Assembly (NCBI RefSeq): GCF_900104595.1
Contig: NZ_FNVY01000004.1
Location: 620,001 to 684,000 of the forward strand
Reading direction: 5' to 3'
Length of the DNA stretch: 64,000 bases
From: Enterococcus timonensis
GTDB lineage: Bacteria; Bacillota; Bacilli; Lactobacillales; Enterococcaceae
The notes under the pieces were generated by a model. It was not told the DNA's origin, made no database searches, and saw only the letters and a list, made by a program, of their open reading frames with translations. Each line of letters opens with the position of its first letter. Position 1 is the first letter of the stretch. This document shows positions 18,537 to 27,405 of the stretch, in pieces. The translations under genes were made by a program, and so were the position numbers.

Positions 18537-19757
18537 ATGTCAAAAGAAATGTTAAATGCCCTAGATCAACTGGAACAAGAAAAAGGGATTTCTAAAGAAT
18601 TTGTAATTGAATCTTTGGAAGCCGCCTTAGTTGCAGCTTACAAACGTCACTATGGGCAAGCGCAAAATGTGGCCGTAGAATTCGATCAAAAAAAAGGCAA
18701 TATCCATATTTATTCCGTTAAAGAAGTGACTGAAGAAGTCATGGACTCTCAACTTGAAGTGAGTCTAGCAGATGCTTTAAAAATTAATGCCGCTTATGAA
18801 ATTGGCGACACGATTCGTTTTGAAGTGACGCCAAAAGATTTCGGACGCATCGCGGCTCAAACCGCTAAACAAGTTATTTTACAACGGGTTCGTGAAGCGG
18901 AACGGAGCATTATTTATAATGAATTTTCACAATATGAAAATGACATTATGTCGGGGATTGTTGAACGTTTAGACAATCGGTATATTTATGTGAACTTAGG
19001 CAAAATTGAAGCTGTTTTATCTAAACAAGATCAAATGCCAAACGAACATTATCGCCCCCATGATCGGATTAAAGTTTATGTCACAAAAGTAGAAAATACA
19101 TCAAAAGGCCCGCAAGTTTTTGTGAGTCGCTCACATCCTGATTTGTTGAAACGTTTGTTTGAACAAGAAGTGCCTGAAGTTTACGATGGCACGGTAGAAA
19201 TTGTTTCCATTGCTCGAGAAGCTGGCGACCGTTCTAAAGTGGCGGTAAAATCAAACGATTCTAACGTTGATCCAGTGGGGACTTGTGTGGGACCAAAAGG
19301 ACAACGGGTGCAAGCCATTGTGAATGAATTAAAAGGGGAAAATATGGATATCGTAGAATATAGCGATGAACCAGCCCAATTTATTTCAAATGCCTTAAAT
19401 CCAGCCCAAGTACTCGATGTCATTTTTGATCTTAAAAATCCTAAAGCTTGCACAGTAGTCGTTCCTGATTATCAACTGTCGCTAGCTATTGGTAAAAAAG
19501 GTCAAAATGCCCGTCTGGCTGCTAAATTAACTAATCATAAAATCGATATTAAACCAGAATCTGAAATGGGTGATTTTTATGCCCAAATCGAAGCCGAAGA
19601 AGCAGCGGTCCAAGAAGTTACTGAAGAAGTTGCTAATGAAGAATTAGTAGCCGATGAATTAGTTGCTGAAAATTTAGTTGAAAATGAAATTGTTGAAGAT
19701 CAAGTAGCTGCAGTTACTGAAGCTATTGAATCTCAAGAAACAAACGAAGAAGAATAA
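18537..19757 (+). CDS. nusA: Transcription termination/antitermination protein NusA
   Basis: RNA polymerase-associated factor that promotes pausing and intrinsic termination and couples transcription to translation. The order is an N-terminal polymerase-binding domain (about 1-125), an S1 domain (about 133-200, starting near DIMSGIVERLD) and two KH domains (DPVGTCVGPKGQRVQAI, then LAIGKKGQNARLA). After about residue 347 there is an acidic tail built of loosely repeated Glu/Val/Ala blocks instead of the extra C-terminal domains of proteobacteria. Total 406 residues. The ribosome binding site is TAGGAGG. It probably controls its own operon through the leader terminator. Confidence 0.96.
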   Translation: MSKEMLNALDQLEQEKGISKEFVIESLEAALVAAYKRHYGQAQNVAVEFDQKKGNIHIYSVKEVTEEVMDSQLEVSLADALKINAAYEIGDTIRFEVTPKDFGRIAAQTAKQVILQRVREAERSIIYNEFSQYENDIMSGIVERLDNRYIYVNLGKIEAVLSKQDQMPNEHYRPHDRIKVYVTKVENTSKGPQVFVSRSHPDLLKRLFEQEVPEVYDGTVEIVSIAREAGDRSKVAVKSNDSNVDPVGTCVGPKGQRVQAIVNELKGENMDIVEYSDEPAQFISNALNPAQVLDVIFDLKNPKACTVVVPDYQLSLAIGKKGQNARLAAKLTNHKIDIKPESEMGDFYAQIEAEEAAVQEVTEEVANEELVADELVAENLVENEIVEDQVAAVTEAIESQETNEEE

Positions 19758-19778
19758 TTTTTTTAAAGGAGTGTCCAC

Positions 19779-20072
19779 ATGAAACCACGAAAAATTCCTA
19801 TGCGCAAAGATATTGTTACCGGTGAAATGTTTCCTAAAAAAGAATTAGTTCGCATCGTTAAAAATCAAGAAAACCAAGTGGAAATTGATCCTACAGGTAA
19901 AATAAATGGTCGTGGCGCTTATGTCTCTTTGAACCCAGAGCTAGTAAAAAAAGCTCGGGATAAGCAAATTCTTGATAAAGCATTAGAAACGAAAGTCAGC
20001 GCTGATTTTTATCAAGAATTATTGGCCTACGTGGAACATCAAAAAGCGCGCAAAGAGTTGTTAGGCAAATGA
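19779..20072 (+). CDS. rnpM: RNase P modulator RnpM (YlxR family)
   Basis: A 97-residue basic protein of the YlxR/DUF448 family. It begins KPRKIPMRKDIVTGE and carries the conserved GRGAYVS motif near residues 46-52. In Bacillus subtilis YlxR (RnpM) binds RNase P RNA and modulates its activity; the function is taken from that work. It sits between nusA and ylxQ, its invariable place in Firmicutes, and overlaps the next gene by 4 bases. Confidence 0.9.
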   Translation: MKPRKIPMRKDIVTGEMFPKKELVRIVKNQENQVEIDPTGKINGRGAYVSLNPELVKKARDKQILDKALETKVSADFYQELLAYVEHQKARKELLGK

Positions 20073-20365
20073 ATTTAGGATTAAATTTATTAGGCCTAGC
20101 TCAACGCGCAGGAAAATTAGCCAGTGGCGAACAAACGGTCTTGCAAAATATTCGCAATCAAAACGCAAAACTCGTCCTCCTTTGTTCGGACGCTTCTGAC
20201 AATACGCAAAAAAATATTCGGGACAAGTGCAATTTTTATCACATAGAGCTGCGGGTGGTTTATACTTCTGACCAACTGAGTGCCGCTCTTGGGAAAAAAC
20301 GCTTTGTCTGTGCCTTACTTGATTCCGGATTTAGTAAACGAATGGACGAAATAATACAAGGTTAG
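20069..20365 (+). CDS. ylxQ: L7Ae-family RNA-binding protein YlxQ
   Basis: A 98-residue member of the ribosomal protein L7Ae/L30e/S12e family. The pattern LLGLAQRAGKLASGEQTVL near the N-terminus is typical of these kink-turn-type RNA binders. It starts within the rnpM stop codon (ATGA overlap), so it is translationally coupled. It probably binds structured RNA in the ribosome or RNase P context, but its target is not known from sequence. Confidence 0.88.
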   Translation: MNLGLNLLGLAQRAGKLASGEQTVLQNIRNQNAKLVLLCSDASDNTQKNIRDKCNFYHIELRVVYTSDQLSAALGKKRFVCALLDSGFSKRMDEIIQG

Positions 20366-20377
20366 GATGGTGATTGC

Positions 20378-23278
20378 ATGGGTAAAAAACGTATTTACGA
20401 ATTTGCCAAAGAAATCAATCAAGAAAGTAAAGTGGTCGTTGAAAAAGCGAAGGGACTCGGCATGGATGTTAAAAATCACATGGGCTCTATTAGTGACGCC
20501 GAAGAACAAAAATTACGAGCCGCGTTGACACCAAAACTTGCCAAAAACCCCACCGAAACCAACGCAAAAAATCCGGGTAATTCTGGACATCAAAAAGCAC
20601 AACAAAGGAGTCAAATGAAAGAAATTAAAGATAATAATGAAGAAAAAGTAACAGGAACTAGCACACAATCAACTGATAAAGTTACGGACAAAGCCGCTGA
20701 TAAAACATCAGGTACCGTCCACCGTCGTTTCCAACCCAAACCAAGCAATGCTTATTCCACTACGCGGCCAAATCAAAAACAAAGTCGTCCTAGCAATAAA
20801 CCTGTTAGTGAACAAAGTGGAAGTAGTGTAAAACCAGTTGTTAAGACAGCTGAAAAATCAACAGTTAAATCCGTTGAAAAAACGCCTACTCAAGCAACAA
20901 CTACACCGCGCTCAACAAGCCAAAGCACTCAAACAAAGCCAACTTCTGACAATCGAACGAACCGTTCTAATAGCAATCAATCAGGAAGAAGCGATCACCG
21001 ATCTAATCAAACAAGTCAAAATAAAACGCAAAATCGTCCGGCAACTTCTGGAAATACAAGCACAACTTCAACAAATTCCAGCAACCAGGCTAACCGTCCG
21101 CAACGCACGAATGATAATCGTTCAAACCAAGGAACAACGAGCAATCGTTCAAACCAAGGAACAACTCGGACGAATGATAACCGTTCAAACCAAGGGACTC
21201 GTTCAAATCAAAGTTCTAACACCAATCAAGGGGCAAGAACAAACCAAGGAACGAATACCAATCAAGCACCGCGCACCAATCAACCAACTAGAAGTAGCGA
21301 CAATCGCACTAGTCAATCTAGTAGCCAACAAAATACCCGCAACCAAAATCAAAATCAAAGTGCTAACCGCGGCGGTGGTAGTGGGAATTCTTACAACTCT
21401 CGCAATAACCGAGGCAATAATCCTTACAACAAAAATAATAAATTTAACAAAAAAGGCAAACGGAATCGTCAAAAAGAATCCGATAAACCAGCAGTTCCAG
21501 CACGTAAATTCTGGGAACTTCCTGAAGTATTGGAATATACAGAAGGCATGAACGTTGCTGATATTGCTAAGAAAATCCGTCGCGAACCAGCAGAAATCAT
21601 TAAAAAATTATTCTTAATGGGTGTGATGGTTAACCAAAACCAACCATTGGATAAAGATACGATTGAACTGTTAGCAGCTGATTATGGCATTAACGCTCAA
21701 GAGAAAATTCAAGAAGATATTGCCGATATTGATAAATTCTTTGAAAATGATGATTTGAATCCTGAAAAAATGGTAACTCGTCCACCAGTAGTTACTATTA
21801 TGGGACACGTCGATCATGGTAAAACAACTTTACTAGATAATTTGCGTCATACCCACGTGACTCAAGGTGAAGCCGGGGGAATTACCCAACATATTGGTGC
21901 TTATCAAATTGAAATTGATGGCAAACCAATTACGTTCTTGGATACTCCAGGACATGCTGCCTTTACTTCTATGCGGGCACGGGGCGCAAGTATTACTGAT
22001 ATTACGATTCTCGTTGTCGCAGCCGATGATGGTGTGATGCCACAAACTATTGAAGCAATTAATCACGCCAAAGCCGCTGAAGTGCCAATTATCGTCGCTG
22101 TCAATAAAATCGATAAACCAGGAGCTAATCCTGATCATGTGATGCAAGAGTTGTCCGAACATGGATTAATTCCAGAAGCATGGGGTGGCGACACAATTTT
22201 TGTGAATATCTCTGCTAAATTTGGTCAAAACATTGACGAATTATTAGAAATGATTCTCCTTGTAGCCGAAGTGGAAGATATGAAAGCCGATCCTACCGCG
22301 CGTCCAATCGGAACCGTTATTGAAGCACGTCTTGATAAAGGAAAAGGAACAGTAGCAACTTTACTTGTTCAAGAAGGTACTTTAAAAGTCGGTGATCCAA
22401 TTGTTGTAGGTAGCACTTTTGGTCGGGTTCGGGTAATGACCAATGCTTCCGGTCGCCGGGAAAAAGTAGCTGGACCAGCTACACCAGTAGAAATTACTGG
22501 ACTAAATGATGTGCCACAAGCAGGCGATCATTTTGCCGTCTTTGAAGATGAAAAAACAGCGCGGGCTGCTGGTGAAGAACGGGCAAAACGTTCCTTATTA
22601 GAACATCGTGCCGTTACGAGTCGCGTTACACTTGATAATTTATTTGAAAGTCTTAAAGAAGGCGAATTAAAAGAAGTGAACGTCATTATTAAAGCTGACG
22701 TTCAAGGTTCCGCCGAAGCTTTAAGTGCTTCTCTGCAAAAAATTGATGTGGAAGGCGTTCGGGTGAAAATTGTTCACTCCGCAGTGGGTGCCATTAATGA
22801 ATCTGATGTTACCTTAGCTGCAGCCAGCAATGCGATTATTGTCGGCTTTAACGTTCGCCCAACCCCACAAGCAAAAGCGCAAGCTGACCTTGAAGAAGTG
22901 GATATTCGTTTACACAAAATTATTTATAATGTGATTGACGAAATTGAAACAGCTATGAAAGGGATGCTTGATCCTGAGTACGAAGAAAAAATCACGGGAC
23001 AAATGCTTGTTCGCGAATTATATAAAGTGTCTAAAGTCGGCACCATCGCCGGTTGCTATGTCACTGACGGCGTAATTAAACGCGATTCAGGTGTGCGAGT
23101 GATTCGTAATTCCATCGTTATTTTTGAAGGGAAACTTGCCAGCTTGAAACGTTTCAAAGATGATGTCAAAGAAGTGAAACTTGGCTTTGAATGTGGTGCG
23201 ATGATTGAAAACTACAACGAGCTTCAAGTGGATGATGTGATTGAAGGTTTCGAAATGGTAGAAATTAAAAAAGCTTAG
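20378..23278 (+). CDS. infB: Translation initiation factor IF-2 with a long Q/N/S/T-rich linker
   Basis: GTPase that recruits initiator tRNA to the ribosome. A small IF2N domain (about 1-55) is followed by some 300 residues of low complexity rich in Thr, Ser, Asn, Gln and Arg. A second IF2N domain begins near [11 protein letters not shown] (about 376). The GTPase domain has GHVDHGKTT starting at 476, DTPGHAAF and NKIDKPG, and the domains that bind fMet-tRNA follow. The total of 966 residues is long because of the linker. Part of the linker consists of imperfect repeats such as NRSNQGTT, and the DNA is repeated too. The N-terminal region should be disordered. ATG 20378 follows AGGATGGTG. Confidence 0.96.
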   Translation: MGKKRIYEFAKEINQESKVVVEKAKGLGMDVKNHMGSISDAEEQKLRAALTPKLAKNPTETNAKNPGNSGHQKAQQRSQMKEIKDNNEEKVTGTSTQSTDKVTDKAADKTSGTVHRRFQPKPSNAYSTTRPNQKQSRPSNKPVSEQSGSSVKPVVKTAEKSTVKSVEKTPTQATTTPRSTSQSTQTKPTSDNRTNRSNSNQSGRSDHRSNQTSQNKTQNRPATSGNTSTTSTNSSNQANRPQRTNDNRSNQGTTSNRSNQGTTRTNDNRSNQGTRSNQSSNTNQGARTNQGTNTNQAPRTNQPTRSSDNRTSQSSSQQNTRNQNQNQSANRGGGSGNSYNSRNNRGNNPYNKNNKFNKKGKRNRQKESDKPAVPARKFWELPEVLEYTEGMNVADIAKKIRREPAEIIKKLFLMGVMVNQNQPLDKDTIELLAADYGINAQEKIQEDIADIDKFFENDDLNPEKMVTRPPVVTIMGHVDHGKTTLLDNLRHTHVTQGEAGGITQHIGAYQIEIDGKPITFLDTPGHAAFTSMRARGASITDITILVVAADDGVMPQTIEAINHAKAAEVPIIVAVNKIDKPGANPDHVMQELSEHGLIPEAWGGDTIFVNISAKFGQNIDELLEMILLVAEVEDMKADPTARPIGTVIEARLDKGKGTVATLLVQEGTLKVGDPIVVGSTFGRVRVMTNASGRREKVAGPATPVEITGLNDVPQAGDHFAVFEDEKTARAAGEERAKRSLLEHRAVTSRVTLDNLFESLKEGELKEVNVIIKADVQGSAEALSASLQKIDVEGVRVKIVHSAVGAINESDVTLAAASNAIIVGFNVRPTPQAKAQADLEEVDIRLHKIIYNVIDEIETAMKGMLDPEYEEKITGQMLVRELYKVSKVGTIAGCYVTDGVIKRDSGVRVIRNSIVIFEGKLASLKRFKDDVKEVKLGFECGAMIENYNELQVDDVIEGFEMVEIKKA
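21105..21265 (+). repeat. Imperfect tandem repeats inside infB
   Basis: Units related to CGTTCAAACCAAGGAAC recur near 21119, 21147, 21182 and, more degenerate, near 21209 and 21239. The phrase ACGAATGATAA(T/C)CGTTC also occurs twice (near 21108 and 21171). They encode RSNQGT-type peptides in the IF-2 linker and could change copy number by slippage or recombination. Confidence 0.8.
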
Positions 23279-23289
23279 GAGGAAATATT

Positions 23290-23637
23290 ATGGCTCAATA
23301 TCGTGATCGTCGGGTAGCTCAAGAAATTCATCGTGAACTGACCGATATTTTACGGAAAAATGTCAAAGACCCCCGGGTAGCTGATTTAAACATTACTGAT
23401 GTTCAAGTCACTGGCGACCTGCAACAAGCAACGATTTATTATAGTTTGTTGTCTGATTTAGCAAGTGATGATCAACGTGTACAAGCCGGTCTTAAAAAAG
23501 CTAGCGGGATTATTCGTAAAGAACTCGGCAGTCGTTTGACTATTTATAAAACACCAGAATTAATTTTTAAAAGAGATAGTTCGGTGGCTTACGGTGAAAA
23601 AATTGACGATTTGCTCCGGAATTTGAATAAAGAATAA
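23290..23637 (+). CDS. rbfA: 30S ribosome-binding factor RbfA
   Basis: Binds free 30S subunits late in assembly and helps 16S rRNA 5' end processing and cold adaptation. The 115 residues form the single KH-like domain of the family: [18 protein letters not shown] at the start and [13 protein letters not shown] near the end. Preceded by TTAGGAGG, 11 bases after infB. Last gene of the operon; a strong terminator follows. Confidence 0.95.
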   Translation: MAQYRDRRVAQEIHRELTDILRKNVKDPRVADLNITDVQVTGDLQQATIYYSLLSDLASDDQRVQAGLKKASGIIRKELGSRLTIYKTPELIFKRDSSVAYGEKIDDLLRNLNKE

Positions 23638-23643
23638 TCAAAT

Positions 23644-23680
23644 AAAAAACCAAGGAAATCCTCCTTGGTTTTTTATTTTT
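23644..23680 (+). terminator. Terminator of the rimP-rbfA operon
   Basis: A perfect 13-bp stem, AAAAAACCAAGGA / TCCTTGGTTTTTT (23644-23656 with 23662-23674), a 5-base loop and a T-rich tail. Confidence 0.9.
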
Positions 23681-23725
23681 TTTGTGCTAGATTTAATGGA
23701 TGAAATAAAAAGGGTGGTTCAATTG

Positions 23726-24949
23726 ATGGCAGAAAGTCTTGAAGAAGTGCAAAAAGCTGGGAAATATTTAGTTACATGGATTTTTTTAGGTAGTCTTGTT
23801 GGTGTGGTGATGGGATTTTTATCTTATTTCTTCTTAACAAGTTTACAATTTGTCACCCAAATACGTTCCGGCTCTCCTTGGCTCTTATTGGGCTTACCAG
23901 TTGTGGGCTTTATTTTTAGTTTTTTGTACGTTAGATTTGGCAAAAATGCCATCGGTGGCAATAATTTAGTAATTCGTCAAGCCAATGGTGGAAATGAAAA
24001 AATTCCGTTGCGTCTGATTCCTTTAACTTTATTTGGCACCTTAGCGACTCATTTATTTGGTGGATCTGTTGGTCGAGAAGGAACAGCTGTGCAAATGGGC
24101 GGCAGTGTCGCTGATTTTTTTAGCGGTCTTTTTCATGTGACCGGCATTAAGCGTGAGGTGTTAATTGCCAGTGGCATGGCGGCGGGTTTTAGTTCGGTTT
24201 TTGGTACGCCGCTTGCGGGAACGATTTTTGCTTTAGAAGTATTAGTTGTAGGAAAAATTCGCAGCGAGGCTTTACTACCGGCGCTGATTGCCAGTCTGGT
24301 AGCTAATTATGTTACTTTATCATTAGGAGCAAACCATGTGCATTACGCTATGGGGCAAGCACCGGATTTTTCACTCTTGTTAATGGGAAAATTATTTTTA
24401 GCGGCGCTTTGTTTTGGTTTGATGGCGCGAGTTTTTGCTAAAAGCATTGGCTATTTGAAAAAATTCTATACTAAAATTTGGCCAAATCCTGTTTTACGCC
24501 AAACTTTAGGAGCGGTTATTGTCGTTTTATTTTTTCTTTTGTTGTCAGGACAACGCTACGAAGGATTGTCCACTGAATTATTATCGGATGCATTTTCTGG
24601 CCAGCAACATGCAATAGATTTTGTCGGCAAACTTTTTTATACCGTCTTATCATTAGGGGCGGGCTTTCAAGGCGGAGAAGTGACGCCGTTATTTGAAATC
24701 GGGGCAACGTTAGGCGCAAATCTGGCGCCGATTTTGGCAATCAGCGTGCCATTTTTAGCTGGACTTGGTTTTATTGGCGTTTTTGCTGGAGCTACTAATG
24801 CACCAGTCGCCTGCTTTTTAATGGGAATTGAATTATTTGGTGGCGATTATGCCTTGTATTTTATGTGGGTAGCCGTGATTGCTGTTTTCGCTTCCGGAAA
24901 AGCGGGTATTTATAGCGCCCAGATTTTTCCTGGTGAAGAATCTTTATAA
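23726..24949 (+). CDS. CLC-family anion transporter, probably the fluoride (CLC-F) clade
   Basis: Membrane protein of about 407 residues with the CLC double-barrel fold. GREGT, with the gating glutamate at residue 118, lies in SVGREGTAVQMGG. GGNNLVIRQ precedes it and GGEVTPLFEIGA marks the second filter region. The GNN and GREGTxVQMGG wording resembles the SycA-like/CLC-F group, which exports fluoride in exchange for protons. I infer that from memory, and a chloride transporter is possible. No fluoride riboswitch fits in the 88 bases after rbfA. The frame is open from 23684; AGGGTGG best serves ATG 23726 (or TTG 23723). Confidence 0.85.
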   Translation: MAESLEEVQKAGKYLVTWIFLGSLVGVVMGFLSYFFLTSLQFVTQIRSGSPWLLLGLPVVGFIFSFLYVRFGKNAIGGNNLVIRQANGGNEKIPLRLIPLTLFGTLATHLFGGSVGREGTAVQMGGSVADFFSGLFHVTGIKREVLIASGMAAGFSSVFGTPLAGTIFALEVLVVGKIRSEALLPALIASLVANYVTLSLGANHVHYAMGQAPDFSLLLMGKLFLAALCFGLMARVFAKSIGYLKKFYTKIWPNPVLRQTLGAVIVVLFFLLLSGQRYEGLSTELLSDAFSGQQHAIDFVGKLFYTVLSLGAGFQGGEVTPLFEIGATLGANLAPILAISVPFLAGLGFIGVFAGATNAPVACFLMGIELFGGDYALYFMWVAVIAVFASGKAGIYSAQIFPGEESL

Positions 24950-24954
24950 AATAG

Positions 24955-24985
24955 CAAAAAAAAAGCTAAGATTAATATCTCAGCT
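24955..24985 (-). terminator. Terminator of the YdcF-like gene (minus strand)
   Basis: The hairpin AGCTAAGAT / ATCTCAGCT (one mismatch; 24964-24972 with 24977-24985) is followed, on the minus strand, by nine T. It overlaps the last codons of the minus-strand gene. Confidence 0.75.
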
Positions 24986-26032
24986 AAAGTAAGTATTCAA
25001 TAAAAAAATTAAAATCGTTAGCACAATAAGAAAAGCCACCACAATTAGGTGGTTTTTTTTATTTTTAAGAATAACGGCGGCAAATTCCCGCAAGAAAGCA
25101 TTTGGTAAAAAATAAAAGGCTGTTTTAGCTCCTAGGCCATCCGCTTTTAATTCCACCGCTCTAGCGTCAAGGGCAGCTCGGAAAATATGATAGTTGCTAG
25201 AAGTAAAAATAACGCGGACTGGTTCAGGATGCTTTTGTAAAATAATTTTTTTAGAAAAGGTCATATTTTGCAAAGTATTGACCGCTTGATCTTCAAGCAA
25301 AATCAAATCGGCTGGAATCCCTTTAGATAGCGCATAATTTTTCATAGCAGCAGCTTCTGAAATTTGTTCGTCATTTCCTTTTCCGCCAGACATAATGAGT
25401 GTCGGCGCCTGGCCCGTTTTATTTAATTGTTTAAAATAAAAATTGACCGCTCGATCCACTCGAGCAGCTAAAAGGGGCGAGACCGTTTGTCCATTGATTA
25501 GTCCGGCACCTAAGACAATAATGAAATCTTGATTGAGACGCGGACGATTGAACTGGTAAAGAACGTTGACGGTAAAATAATTGGCAAAAACAAATAAAAA
25601 ATAGGCGCCAATCACATTGACTAATTGAAAACTAGATTCAATAATAGCAGGATACTTTATTGGTAGATTTTGAATGATTAAAAATAAAATGAGTCCCAAG
25701 CCTAAAAATAAAGTTAACATATTCCCTAAAGAGCGAGATTCTCGGCGCCAGACTTGCCGCGCGTTCCATAAGAGGAAAACAATAAGGCCATAAACACCAA
25801 AAATCGCGGCGATAATAATGAGCAATCCAACAGAGGCAACTAATATAAAAAACAGATTGTTTTGGCTAGTCAGAGCATATGCGCCGATACCAATTGCCAA
25901 GCTTGCTAGAAACAGATTGAATAATAAACCGTTAATGATTCGTCGTTTTTCAATCCGCCAATTCCAAAAGAATAATAAGAAAAAAAACAAAGGAATCAAT
26001 AAAAATGCCGGACCAGAAACAAAATTTTCCAT
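24980..26032 (-). CDS. Membrane protein with YdcF/SanA (DUF218) domain
   Basis: A 350-residue protein. The N-terminal half has about five hydrophobic helices. The C-terminal half is a DUF218 domain beginning FIIVLGAGLINGQTVSPLLAARVDRA in form (start motif VLGAGLINGQTVSP near 174-187). It continues with IMSGGKGNDE and TSSNYH, ending in one more hydrophobic helix. DUF218 proteins such as SanA, ElyC and YdcF are linked to envelope integrity and vancomycin sensitivity in enteric bacteria; the reaction is not settled. The ribosome binding site is GAGGTG. It converges on the CLC gene. Confidence 0.8.
   Translation of the reverse strand: MENFVSGPAFLLIPLFFFLLFFWNWRIEKRRIINGLLFNLFLASLAIGIGAYALTSQNNLFFILVASVGLLIIIAAIFGVYGLIVFLLWNARQVWRRESRSLGNMLTLFLGLGLILFLIIQNLPIKYPAIIESSFQLVNVIGAYFLFVFANYFTVNVLYQFNRPRLNQDFIIVLGAGLINGQTVSPLLAARVDRAVNFYFKQLNKTGQAPTLIMSGGKGNDEQISEAAAMKNYALSKGIPADLILLEDQAVNTLQNMTFSKKIILQKHPEPVRVIFTSSNYHIFRAALDARAVELKADGLGAKTAFYFLPNAFLREFAAVILKNKKNHLIVVAFLIVLTILIFLLNTYFS
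25036..25060 (+). terminator. Possible plus-strand terminator inside the converging gene
   Basis: CCACC-ACAATTA-GGTGG followed by eight T, read on the plus strand. It lies within the 3' end of the minus-strand YdcF-like gene. It may stop CLC transcripts that run through the minus-oriented terminator. Confidence 0.5.
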
Positions 26033-26051
26033 AAATGCACCTCGTGTGTTT

Positions 26052-26060
26052 AGTATAGCA
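26052..26060 (-). promoter_or_regulatory. Extended -10 promoter of the YdcF-like gene
   Basis: Minus strand TGCTATACT, about 20 bases upstream of the ATG. It lies directly beside the terminator of the gene upstream. Confidence 0.55.
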
Positions 26061-26103
26061 AAAAAAACGTCCAGACTAAAAGAAAAATCTTTTAATCTGG
26101 ACG
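26060..26103 (-). terminator. Terminator of the baeRF-like gene (minus strand)
   Basis: A long hairpin with CGTCCAGA / TCTGGACG at its base and TAAAAGA / TCTTTTA above. A run of A on the left side gives a U tract in the minus-strand transcript. Confidence 0.8.
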
Positions 26104-26129
26104 CCTGTAAACAATCAGATGGCTATTTT

Positions 26130-27233
26130 CTAAAAGCGTAAAATGGCAACTAGAGATTTTTCGTCGGGGGCATCTTTTTGATCTAGAAGATGAACCTCGC
26201 CGCCATTGATTGCTACTTGATAGGCGATTTGATTAAGGACTTGTCGACGATCGTATTCAGTATCAGGATCTGATCCGAAACCATTTTGCAATAAATTGGT
26301 GGCGATAAATAAATGAGAAACTTTTCCTAAGCCAGTTGCTTGTTGAATATCGACTAATTGATCAGAAAATTTACGATCCAATAGTTGATTGTAATCCTTG
26401 ACTTCTTTTTGCGTTAATTGTGTTTCTAGTTTTGGTAATTGTTCAATAATTTCTTTTTTAGTTAAAGCAGATGGTGCAATGGTTAATGCGGGTTCTTTTA
26501 GTTGATCTAGTTTGGAAACTTTTTTGTAGACAAATTGATTTTCTGGTAAAGCCATCAGATAAAGTGGGATTTTTTTATCAGGTAAAAATCCTTTTAAGAA
26601 GGTATCGACTGCTAAATAATAATTAGTATGATCAATTTCTTCTTCTTCATCTTTGGAAGAAACGCCGTGAAAAGCTAATCCTTCTTTGCCACGTCCACCG
26701 GCAGATCCTTGGGTGGAGTAATTAATATTTCCACCAGTAAGTTCTGTTCCTAGTGCTGTTTCTAAATCTTTTGGCGCACCGTCTGGTAATTCAAGTTCAG
26801 TTAATTTCTTTTCGTGATATTCGTAAACTTTCATGGAGTCACGATTTAGCGCTAATAAATAGTAATGATAGTTAAACTGAGCATTTTTCACTAAAGCTAG
26901 TAAATAAGGCCGTTCCGATACATAATATTGATTATCGACAGAAATTGTTAAAGGATAAACAAAACTTTTTTCCGGGGTGAAAATTAAAGCGACGGCTGTG
27001 TAACCATTACGGAAAAAATTCTGATCGTTTAAAAGAGTGTCGATCTGTTTTTGAAATGGTTCAAAGGAGTGGTCGGGGAATTTTTTGGCAAAGCGATTCT
27101 GGGCATCTTTAGCCAAATTTTTAAGCTGGAGAACATCTTGATCGACGGCGGAATGTCCCACATGTGTATTCAACATAATGGTTACAAACGGGCCTTCCAC
27201 CTCATTTAATTCTTTAAAGTCAAACGCTGTCAT
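26130..27233 (-). CDS. baeRF-like protein (bacterial relative of archaeal/eukaryotic release factor 1)
   Basis: A 367-residue soluble protein with no signal peptide or membrane segment. The start (FKELNEVEGPFVTIMLNTHV), the central YYLLALNRDSMKVYEYH and the later YYLAVDTFLKGFLPDKKIPLYLMALPEN-type strand-helix pattern resemble the baeRF proteins. Those are described computationally as bacterial eRF1/Pelota relatives. A short acidic insert follows a Gly-rich GSAGGRGKEG stretch near residues 177-186. No GGQ peptidyl-release motif is evident, so peptide release is not supported. It may act on stalled ribosomes or RNA, but this is inference. AAGGAGG precedes the ATG. Single-gene unit with its own promoter and terminator. 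Confidence 0.6.
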   Translation of the reverse strand: MTAFDFKELNEVEGPFVTIMLNTHVGHSAVDQDVLQLKNLAKDAQNRFAKKFPDHSFEPFQKQIDTLLNDQNFFRNGYTAVALIFTPEKSFVYPLTISVDNQYYVSERPYLLALVKNAQFNYHYYLLALNRDSMKVYEYHEKKLTELELPDGAPKDLETALGTELTGGNINYSTQGSAGGRGKEGLAFHGVSSKDEEEEIDHTNYYLAVDTFLKGFLPDKKIPLYLMALPENQFVYKKVSKLDQLKEPALTIAPSALTKKEIIEQLPKLETQLTQKEVKDYNQLLDRKFSDQLVDIQQATGLGKVSHLFIATNLLQNGFGSDPDTEYDRRQVLNQIAYQVAINGGEVHLLDQKDAPDEKSLVAILRF

Positions 27234-27267
27234 AAAAAAACCTCCTTAACAAATTTATTACAACTTC

Positions 27268-27296
27268 AGTGTAGCACAACAGTCGTTTTTTTTGAA
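27268..27296 (-). promoter_or_regulatory. Promoter of the baeRF-like gene
   Basis: On the minus strand TTCAAA, a 17-base spacer and TACACT with a TGC extension, about 34 bases from the ATG. Confidence 0.6.
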
Positions 27297-27405
27297 AAAT
27301 TGTCTTCTTTTTGGGTAGACAGCTAAAAAATTATTAAAAATCTTAAAAATCAAAAAAAGGCTAGCGAAATATAGTATAATATCCAAGAGTGAAAGGAGGG
27401 ATTCG

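Noticed and set aside
20838-21551. A 237-codon second frame inside infB
   Set aside because: It overlaps the low-complexity linker, lacks a ribosome binding site and is made of Gln/Ile/Lys-rich frame-shifted repeats. It is open only because the real codons are biased.
23638-23725. Fluoride riboswitch upstream of the CLC gene
   Set aside because: The space is taken by the rbfA terminator and the ribosome binding site; no crcB-motif sequence is seen.
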